The position numbers and the translations under genes are program-made. The notes below the pieces were generated by a model. The model saw only the letters and a program-made list of their open reading frames with translations, searched no databases and was not told the DNA's origin. A stretch of 64,000 nucleotides of DNA from Uloborus plumipes. Its lineage: Eukaryota; Arthropoda; Arachnida; Araneae; Uloboridae. Every line of letters begins with the position of its first letter. Position 1 is the first letter of the stretch. Location: contig JAXGGA010003936.1 in the NCBI GenBank assembly GCA_038373865.1, forward strand, positions 31,172-95,171, written 5' to 3'. Positions 56,347 to 64,000 of the stretch are shown here, piece after piece.

Positions 56347-57007
56347 CTGTCGTTTTCGCCTATCCCCCTCGCTTCTACCGCAACCAGTTTCGCCGTAGCG
56401 CAACTCAAAGTGAACCTTGACGTCGAAGCAAGCTCCTCCCCTTTTTGTGTCACGTGAACTTAGTTTCGTTTTTAGCTGATTTTAAGCTGTAATTTCGCAA
56501 AATCCTGAGCAGATTTTTAAAAACCGAGTTGATATTTAGGGGTTTGAAGTAATAAACTATTGAAATTAATCAACAGTTTGCGATTACCCGACCCATGCAG
56601 ATTCCTCATTGAATGTTTGTGTGTGTGTCATGATGAAATTGAACGAGTAGTTTCACCTGGACAAAATAGTGTCAATTTATCAGGGCTCCCCCCCCCCAAC
56701 CCCCAGCATTAATATAAACTTAATTTATAATTTTTATACATTTTTAGAAACTCTTATTTGATGAGGGAATCATTTTTGATGACATGGAAAAAGATTGATG
56801 GGACATTTTCTCTATTTTTAAATTTCAAATTTTGTTTATGCTATTTCTTATTTTGTACTGAGGTTTACACGATTATTTTTTTACACAAAAGTTAAATCTT
56901 TTCTTACTTGGTATCCTATTCGACTAGGCCTTTTTTTCTTTTTTAAAATGCATAAAGAGGGTTATTCATAACCTTTTATGTCATCTCGCATATGCTTTTA
57001 TAACATA
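56347..57007. other. Spacer with a GC-richer patch
   Basis: 56347-56460 is GC-rich and includes CACGTGA near 56452. The rest is AT-rich with a C run at 56690-56697. No gene is supported; the minus-strand frame 56265-56453 crosses the palindrome edge. Confidence 0.4.
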
Positions 57008-57237
57008 CTAGCAGTACCCGCACGGCGATGCCCGTGCAACAAATGTAAAGGAAGTTAACTAAATAAAGTTTAATTCACTCTAACCCTCTAAAGTAAAATT
57101 ATTATATTTGATTCAAATGTGCTCCCCAACCTTTTGAATTCCACTAAAAGTCATATTAAAGTTTAAATCAATTCACCAAATAAACGTTTCAATGGGACTT
57201 TTGAGATAACTGTAGTGGCAAGATTTTCGAAAACTCT

Positions 57238-57530
57238 CAACGAACACAGCAATTTTACCCTTGAAGTTTAACATAATCCACCGATTTAACCATAATTTCA
57301 ATGTAAAATTGGTCGCCAAATTTAAATTTATTAACATAGGGAACCGATTGTGTCAGGTAGCTCAGCCTCAACCATTCTTCCATGATTTTAATGTGAACAT
57401 TAAAAGGCAAGAAATATAATGTCTTTCGCACCATCTCTTTGAAGTGAATACAATCTATAACAATAACCCTCAAATAAGCAAGATTTCCCTGGCTGGGAGG
57501 TTTGGTAAATTTCCAGATTGTTGCCAAATT
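57238..57530 (-). pseudogene. Galectin-like fragment captured in the Helitron (copy a)
   Basis: One minus-strand frame gives YQTSQPGKSCLFEGYC then SLQRDGAKDIIF, like the start of a galectin carbohydrate-recognition domain (PG-x-S...G...rf-x-i-x-L...D-I-x-F). A neighbouring frame continues with FNVHIKIMEEWL and VNKFKFGDQFYIEIMVKS, like the later F-N-x-R and F-x-G-x-x-F-x-I-x-I strands. A frameshift near 57414 separates the two. Galectins bind beta-galactosides. The sugar-contact His/Asn/Trp/Glu residues are not clearly retained, so this is at best a decayed fragment. Identification is by eye and uncertain. Confidence 0.4.
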
Positions 57531-57965
57531 TTACGACGCCAAATACGAAGAGTAACTTCATAGCGGTGTTACCGAAAATGTCAGAATGGAACTATTAAAA
57601 ATTTAGGTTACTGTTCCTTCACAGAGCGTTTTCTTTTTCTTTAATTTGGAGAAAGAAGTGTTTCACTGGCTGGGAGGTTTGGTAAATATCCCTATTGTTG
57701 CCAAACTTTACCACGCCAAATACGAAGAGTAAAATTATTATATTCTTTAATTCAAATGTGCACCACGACCTTTTAAAATATATTGATGACACTTTTAATG
57801 CCATTTCAGTTTGTAGTGTTCAATGCGAGGATTATTTTAGTTTTAAAGACTTTTTTCTTCTTTTCGTGTGTGTGTGTGAGGAACTTATTTATTTCTGGCG
57901 AAATTTTTACGTTTCAATGGAACTTTTGACACAACTGTAGAGCCAAGATTTTCGAAAACTCTCAA

Positions 57966-58240
57966 CGACCACAGCAATATTGCCCTTGAAATTTAATATA
58001 ATTCACCGATTTAACCGTAATTTCAATGTAAAATTGGTCGCCAAATCTAAATTTATTAACATAGGGAACCGATTGTATCAGGTAGATCAGCTACAACCAT
58101 TCTTCCATGATTTTAATGTGAACATTAAAAGGAAAGAAATATAATTGTCTTTCGTACCATCTCTTTGAAGTGATTACAATCTAACAGTGACTCTCAAATA
58201 ATCAAGATTTCACTGGCCGGGAAGTTTGGAAAATTTCCCG
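57966..58240 (-). pseudogene. Galectin-like fragment captured in the Helitron (copy b)
   Basis: A second copy of the same segment, further decayed: in-frame stops near the middle and a one-base insertion relative to copy a (near 58144). FRFGDQFYIEITVKS and YIKFQGQ remain readable. Confidence 0.38.
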
Positions 58241-59325
58241 GTTAACTGAATAGCGGTGTTACAGAAAATGTCAGAATGGAACTATTATTATGAAAAATTT
58301 AGTGATGGCGGCATTAAATACATGTTTTAAACATGCAATGAAATACGCTTTAAACTGCAAACAACTACTGTTATTTCCCAGACCGTTTTATTTTTCTTTG
58401 AGTTGGAGAAAGTAGTGTTTCACTGGATGGGAGGTTTGGTAAATTTCCTGATTGTCGCCAAACTTTACGACGCCAAATGCGAAGAAGAACTGATAAGCCA
58501 TCCCTAAATTTTTAACAATGATAGTTCCATTGTGACATTTTCGGGAACCCCGAATTTTGAGGAAGTCAACTTAATAAATTTAAATTCACTTTAACCTCCT
58601 CTGAAGAAAAAATATTATATCCTTTAGTTCAAATGCGCTCCACAACCTTTTAAATTCCACTTAAAGTCATGTTAAAGTTTAAATCAATTCGCCAAATAAA
58701 TATAAGAGACAGAAAGTTAAGTAAGTAACAGGAGATATTAATTAATCAAATTGAATAAATTTTCAAGGCTTAAATCTATACGCAAATTTAAACCACAAAG
58801 TAACTTCAGGGACAAAAGAGCAGCTGATCAGGAAAATGGCTCTAGTGTTTCAGTTCTGCGTAGAGTTAGGCCTTGAAAATTGACTAAATTTGATTAATTA
58901 ATATCTCCTGTCCTAATTAACGTACAGAAACGCGCTAAAACTTTTCTTTTTGAGAAAAAAAAACCCTTTCCAACGATATATAATGTTTTGGGGTGGGGGG
59001 AGGTTTTCCCCCCTCAATTATGGCGGATACACCAAAAATGAGACTAATTAATTAATTTAAAAATAACTAATTCGAAATTAAAAATTTGGGCTTCGAGGTG
59101 CACGAGGGCGGGGTACGTTCGAATTTTTGAGCCAAGTTTCAGGTCTGTGGGTGCTGCGGGGGCTTCTGGCCAGCGGTTACAAACATACAGACAAACGAAC
59201 ACCGTCATCTTTATATATATAGATGCATAACGATGATTATTGCAAAATAATCATTTATTATGTACATGTTATCTATGTTTTATATGTTTATACTTTCTGT
59301 TATACAACCTCGTGTCTTTTATACA

Positions 59326-60106
59326 GATGCTGATTTTGTGAGATCTTAATAAAGGGACATAACCCCGATGATTGGCGTGGGCGATTGTCTAGATTTTTAA
59401 TATCTAGCATCACCAACGTTACTTTTCAGGGGTCCCTTCGCAGAAGATCCCCGGCTCCAGGATTCGAGCCAGAGACCTCGGAGTTTTACAAAAGTAATCA
59501 TGAATCCCATGAGAACACACAAGTGGCTTGGCGAAGACGTATTGATACTGATAAGCGGAATAGGGTTACTTGGCAGAGATACGTTTTGATGCTGATTTTG
59601 TGAGATCTTAATAAATCGACATAACCCCGATGATTGGCGTAGGCGATTGTCTAGATTTTTAATATCTAGCATCACCAACGTTACTTTTCAGGGGTCCCTT
59701 CGCAGAAGATCCCCGGCTCCAGGATTCGAGCCAGAGACCTCGGAGTTTTACAAAAGTAATCATGAATCCCATGAGAACACACAAGTGGCTTGGCGAAGAC
59801 ATATTGATACTGATAAGCGGAATAGGGTTACTTGGCGGAGATACGTTTTGATGCTGATTTTGTGAGATCTTAATAAATCGACATAACCCCGATGATTGGC
59901 GTGGGCGATCGTCTAGATTTTTAATATCTAGCATCACCAACGTTACTTTTCAGGGGTCCCTTCGCAGAAGATCCCCGGCTCCAGGATTCGAGCCAGAGAC
60001 CTCGGAGTTACAAAAGTAATCATGAATCCCATGAGAACACACAAGTGGCTTGGCGAAGACGTATTGATACTGATAAGCGGAATAGGGTTACTTGGCGGAG
60101 ATACGT
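59326..60106 (+). repeat. Three tandem copies of a 262-bp unit
   Basis: Units start at GATGCTGATTTTGTGAG at 59326, 59588 and 59850, with only scattered differences; the third is a few bases shorter. Each contains GGCTCCAGGATTCGAGCCAG, which resembles a Pol III B box (GGATTCGAGCC). The near-identical open frames on both strands (59385-59603, 59647-59865, 59397-60179) are the repeat read three times, not a gene family. Confidence 0.93.
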
Positions 60107-60240
60107 CGGATAAAAAGTGAAATTTCACCGTGGCGAATTCAAAGATAGAAGCAATGAAAAGCCAAACTAAGTGACCCAAACTCAGACATTTTCTATCTGC
60201 ACTAAAATATTGAAATTACCTTTTCCAACCATTACGTCAG

Positions 60241-60312
60241 ATGGGACTTCTTATCGTGGTATCACTTTACCAATCTGACCATGATTACTTCGGGAGAAAG
60301 AAGACAAACAAG
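60241..60312 (+). CDS. Candidate small exon, unidentified
   Basis: CATTACGTCAG|ATGGGACTTC at the left and AACAAG|GTATGT at the right bound 24 codons reading MGLLIVVSLYQSDHDYFGRK and KTNK. The splice-site matches are reasonable, but the polypyrimidine tract is short and no partner exon was identified. It could be chance. Confidence 0.2.
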
Positions 60313-60489
60313 GTATGTATTAATTTCCATTGCAGTAAACCGCTGCATTTATTAAGGTTTAAACAATTTAATTTCTCTGGAATGCTGAAGTTAAATATTT
60401 TTAATCTCCTAGAAAGCACTTCTTGCTCTTTTAATGATTTTTTGTGCTCTGTAATTGTCTCTAATTGCTTTGTCAAAATCGGTTTTCAT

Positions 60490-60738
60490 TTAAATGTCTG
60501 AGAAGCCAGTCGATACTGCGAAATGTATTAGAAAGTATGAATGCTGCCACATAAACTTCGCGTACTTGTGAGTTGTCGTCAATGATTCGCCCAGTTCTGC
60601 CTTGCATTTAATTGGATCAGGTTGATTCCAGCAGTCTGCTCTTTTCCTTTCATATTCAGCAGCTTCCTCAGTTGTTAAATACAGGTGCAAAAAAAAAAAA
60701 AATTCTAGCCGTATCCACAAATTGATCCTTTTCGTCAT
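60490..60738 (-). CDS. Unidentified minus-strand open frame
   Basis: An 82-codon frame whose middle, EEAAEYERKRADCWNQPDPI then KCKAELGESLTTTHKYAKF, is unusually polar and balanced for this AT-rich DNA, which hints at past coding. It ends in TAA at 60490. On its 5' side a poly-T (poly-A on the + strand at 60689-60701) precedes it, so it could be a 3'-terminal exon or an inserted processed fragment. Not recognised. Confidence 0.25.
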   Translation of the reverse strand: MTKRINLWIRLEFFFFLHLYLTTEEAAEYERKRADCWNQPDPIKCKAELGESLTTTHKYAKFMWQHSYFLIHFAVSTGFSDI

Positions 60739-60809
60739 TTTCTCCTCCTCCGTCTACTAGTTGGTTCAAGTTTGTATGTAGTTGTTGTATACATTATTTA
60801 TTAAATGTT

Positions 60810-61600
60810 TAAGACTTCGTTTATTATCTTAGGTGACATTCCTATGAATTGCATGAAATCATTGGTTCATTCTAAGCGGATTATGAGAAACAGCAAATAA
60901 TCTGGAATTTTAATGCCATGCATTATTGTTAATTATCTTGTCGCAATGTTTCGCAAATTAGAATTGAATTCTATGTTTTTCCAAAAGTCATAGCAAACAC
61001 CTCAGCATATATTATGTTCTTGTATTTATATTGAAATGTTACTATTTAATATGTTTGATTGATTAATATGAAGGCTTTGAAAACCAAACTGTTGTTAATC
61101 TATCCATATACTTCTATGCATATAATTTTATATTTAGAATAGTTTTGTTTATATAGGTAATAATGAAAAAGTTTTAGGTACAATTGTTTATAATTAGACA
61201 GTGTTCAATACTTTATTTATTATCTTAAGAGGCATTTCCATGAATTGCATGAAATCATTAGTTCATTCTAAGCAGATTATGAGAAACAGCAAATAATCTT
61301 GGAATTTTAATGCCATGCATTATTGTTAATTATCTTGTCGCAATGTTTCGCAAATTAAAATTGAATTCTATGTATATACCAAAAGTCATAGCAAACCCCT
61401 CAGCATATATTATGTTCTTGTATTTATATTGTAATGTTACTGTTTAATATGTTTGATCGATTAATATGAAGGCTTCGAAAACCAAACTGTTGTTAATCTA
61501 TCCATACTTCTATGCATATAATTTTATTTGAATAGTTTTGTTTATATTGGTTATAATGAAAAAGTTTTTGGTTCAATTGTTTATAATTAGACAGCAATAG
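60810..61600 (+). repeat. Tandem duplication of a ~397-bp unit
   Basis: GTTTATTATCTTAGGTGACA at about 60819 recurs as ATTTATTATCTTAAGAGGCA near 61215. Nearly every following phrase matches in order (GAATTGCATGAAATCATT, GAGAAACAGCAAATAATC, GCCATGCATTATTGTTAATT) down to TTGTTTATAATTAGACAG. Non-coding. Confidence 0.88.
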
Positions 61601-62629
61601 TGTTGAAAAGGGTATAATATTTTTTGAAGTAAAAAAGTGCATCATTTTAAACAAGTTAAATAATTTTCATGTAATATCTTATTAAATTTTTTGGTAGAGA
61701 AAAATGAATTCAGAAACTAATGAGTCTATTAATAACATTTTATAGCATAAATGAAATTTTTAAATTCTTATTAATATACGAAGAAAAGTATATTTATTAC
61801 TGTTAGTGAAATAAATCTGGAGAATTCAGTTTGTTGTCAATTAATCATAACAGCAATAATGTGTTTACATATATTGTGTATTATAGCATTTATGTACATG
61901 TAATATATTGTGTCAGTACTTGTAATGTAATAAGTTGTGTTTTTTGGAAAAAAAATGCTCGAAATACTTTTGATTTACATTAATGTGAATAAAAGTTAGC
62001 AAACGTTTTGTTTTCTTTATTGTATTTTACACATGCATAATTCTCCATCTAAAATAATCAACAAAAATAATTCGTAATTTAAAATCATTTGAAATATTAT
62101 TTCAGGTTTTATACAAGAAATAATGAATAGTAGTTAATTTCCCAACGTTTATTTATTTCTCATGGGCTCAAACAACGTTTCTACGCGCGCGCAAGCGATG
62201 GGAGAAACATGGAAGTAGGAAGGACTCAATGCATGACTCATCATTTCCTACGCGCAGGCCCGTCAGAATAACGATGGCCCCGGCTGAAGGCATCGGGTAG
62301 TGCGCATCCCAAACCTATTACCCCTTTTTCAGATGGAAGCGTCCGTGGCTCCCAGGCGCACAATACGCAAACAGACAGTATTGGAGGGATTTTGTGCAAA
62401 TTATGACTATATGTTGTGGAATTTAATTGCATTTTATCCACGTTGAATAAAATTTGTAATAAGATTAAGTTAGAAATCACCATCAAGCTTGCTTTCTCTC
62501 TCAGATCGTGCATTGTTTTTTGTTCTTATTATATTGGAGCAGAAAAGTTGAAATGGCCTCGCTTCATTTTCGCAATTTAGAGAGGATATTTCCGCATTTT
62601 GCGAAAGTGCGACCGTAGCGGAAACCCTG
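61601..62629. other. AT-rich end of the 14.4-kb insertion
   Basis: AT-rich to about 62150, then a GC-richer stretch (62160-62350) related, inverted, to 50638-50830. Shared words are GGGGCCATCGTTATTCT and GAGTCAT...CATTGAGTCCT. The hAT-like right terminus follows. The minus-strand frame 62241-62513 is not recognised. Confidence 0.4.
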
Positions 62630-62692
62630 GGTGGTAGATAGCTCAATAAGCTATTGTATGCTTTTTTATGCTAACTCTAGCTTAATATGCTA
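62630..62692 (+). repeat. Satellite remnant, block 4
   Basis: GGTGGTAGATAGCTCAATAAG followed by CTATTGTATGCTTTTTTATGC matches the monomer start, then breaks off near 62692. It marks the far edge of the array. Confidence 0.8.
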
Positions 62693-62908
62693 GGGAAAAG
62701 CAATATATATCAAAAAATAAAAAATTACGCATGCGCAGAATGTGACCCTTTTCAAGCGGTATATTTGGAAAAGAAGTTGCAAATGGCAACACTCCGACGC
62801 CTAGAGATGGGAAAAGTAGTTCCGCAGCCGGAGCAGGTGCAACCTGTTCCAGTTCCACTTGGCGGAACAGGTTCAAAACCTGCTCCGGGGAGGACCCCCC
62901 CCCCCCCC

Positions 62909-62961
<53 letters not shown>

Positions 62962-64000
62962 TTTTTGGGTGAAACACAACCAAAAAGAAAAAAGCTTTTC
63001 GACGAATTTATATAATTCTATAACTGTGTGTTTAAAAGATATTTTTCAAAAAAAATTCGGTCTTTTTTTCCGATGTGAGATTGAATGTCAATTTTTTTTT
63101 CTTAATTTCTGATTAATATTCGGTTGACACGCATTGCATTTAATTGCGGTGTATGTATAGCAGAATTTTAAATTTTTCTCACAGACATTAATTTATTCTG
63201 ATTGCAAACCTGCATCGCACACAGATTAATAGTTGTATATACCAATTTGAGAATAAGAAAAATTTAATATTCAAGCATATGCAGAGTGACAATTATGAAT
63301 CCACAATTGACAGACAGAATTGATAATTATATTATTAGCGAATGCAAAAAAGAAACACTAAACATGCGGGGAAATATTGCTTTATTCAAACAAACACGTA
63401 AAATATATTAGAACAGCATCATCCCCCACAAACACACCATGACGAATACAATATAATTTCATAGGTATATTACACAAAAATCTCTTTTCCCTGACATATT
63501 TCGAGAAAATTAAAATTATATATACATTGAAATACAATAATATAAGTTATCAAATAAAATTGCATGATTGTAAAAGGCAAAAACAAAATGTTTGTTGTGC
63601 TTTTGCTTCAGCTTATGAAGACTTCTCACGACCGAAAGACTGCCAGTACAGAAGTGAATGCAATTCATTATTGCGAAAAAGAGTATCACTTTTAAAAAAT
63701 TGGGGAAATATCTCAAACGAATGCCTAAATTGTATACTATGACCCGATTAAGGGAAATTTTCCTTTGATTGATTACATTTTTACCATTACTTCTATATAC
63801 AAAGATACACAGATTCTGTTTCAGTGATACGTTTCAACTCAATTAAGATTATATACATTGTAAAAATAATAACAGACATCAAATAAAATGTGTTCGCTTT
63901 TGCTTCATTAAACCATATAATATACTAAATGCTTATGAAGACTTCTTTTGAGAAACGGATGGGTTTTGGACTTTTCCTCTTACAATTTTCCAAATTGAAG
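62693..64000. other. Terminal stretch: low complexity and a local duplication
   Basis: 62895-62909 is a run of 15 C directly followed by 49 A (62910-62958). The frames with poly-Lys or poly-Phe here are artefacts. Before it, 62800-62890 holds inverted words around CCTGTTCC/GGAACAGG. Near the end, ATCAAATAAAAT...GCTTTTGCTTCA...GCTTATGAAGACTTCT occurs twice (about 63548-63627 and 63878-63950). No gene is supported. Confidence 0.45.

Larger units (their letters stand above)
57008..59223 (-). mobile_element. Longer Helitron (copy 2), minus strand, with internal duplications
   Basis: Read on the minus strand it starts TCTATATATATAAAGATGAC (59223) and ends with hairpin GCACGG...CCGTGC and CTAG at 57011-57008, the same termini as the copy at 45279. 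2,216 bp. Inside, a segment of at least 230 bp is duplicated ~728 bp apart (57235-57460 and 57963-58190), and the phrase GGGAGGTTTGGTAAAT recurs at 57496, 57672 and 58430. The duplicated segment looks like degraded galectin coding sequence. No Rep/helicase is seen, so it is non-autonomous. Confidence 0.8.
48243..62629. mobile_element. 14.4-kb insertion in the satellite (CAGGGTTT termini, hAT-like)
   Basis: Starts CAGGGTTTAAGCTGAG and ends GCGGAAACCCTG. The perfect octamer GGTGGTAG is at 48235-48242 and 62630-62637, with satellite on both sides. CAGGGTTT termini and an 8-bp duplication fit hAT. The terminal inverted repeat is short (8 identical bases), so the outer boundary rests mainly on the duplication and on satellite continuity. 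The bulk is later insertions, and no transposase was recognised. An alternative is two separate events that left matching edges. Confidence 0.6.

Noticed and set aside
59385..60179. Repeated similar open frames (…RRRSPAPGFEPETSEF…) as a small protein family
   Set aside because: They are the same 262-bp tandem unit read three times and open on both strands. No start or splice context.
62687..63112. A 141-codon frame with a poly-lysine stretch
   Set aside because: It is driven by the C15-A49 homopolymer and opposed by an equally open poly-Phe frame.

Overview
The window is AT-rich animal nuclear DNA, most likely from an arthropod and probably a spider or another chelicerate. The reasons are a chelicerate-style gustatory receptor, a gene with three introns of 2.9 to 6 kb, and a dense mix of Tc1/mariner, hAT, Helitron, LINE and tRNA-SINE copies. 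Nothing prokaryotic was seen. The species call is inference; the gene and transposon structures are read directly from the sequence. Only two cellular genes are well supported. A third convincing coding region is an intact transposase.  Layout. 1-3000: a single-exon gustatory-receptor-like gene (1690-2814, + strand). 3000-11700: repeats, including a fold-back MITE, a 5'-truncated LINE tail with a clean target-site duplication, and a ~3 kb element carrying a recurrent 15-mer and a four-copy tandem array. 11722-24869: a four-exon gene on the + strand (258 codons, all splice phases compatible) for a Myb/SANT-like (trihelix-type) DNA-binding protein. Each of its three introns holds one large fold-back element. 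25633-28859: a tRNA-derived SINE with a 14-bp target duplication, a long fold-back MITE, an intact Tc1/mariner-type transposon with a DD36E transposase, and a hAT-type MITE with an 8-bp duplication. 29810-31455: an inverted-terminal element carrying nuclear-receptor-like DR1 motifs.  33040-62692: a ~148-bp satellite array (about 17 monomers, ~2.6 kb) blown up to ~29.7 kb by three large insertions of 9.1, 3.5 and 14.4 kb. All three sit within about 12 bp of the same point of the monomer. The 3.5-kb insertion is a hAT containing a second hAT that contains a Helitron. The 14.4-kb insertion contains another Helitron with what look like decayed galectin fragments, a 2.26-kb palindrome with a MITE in its loop, an older hAT with a nested MITE, and tandem repeats. 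62700-64000 is repeats and low-complexity sequence.  How it works together. The two cellular genes appear unrelated: one is a membrane chemoreceptor, the other a nuclear DNA-binding protein. The rest is a layered record of transposition. The most notable points are the satellite insertion cluster, the fold-back element in every intron of the SANT-like gene, the intact DD36E element, and the Helitron with galectin-like remnants. Database searches could not be run, so family names rest on motifs, termini and target-site duplications visible here.
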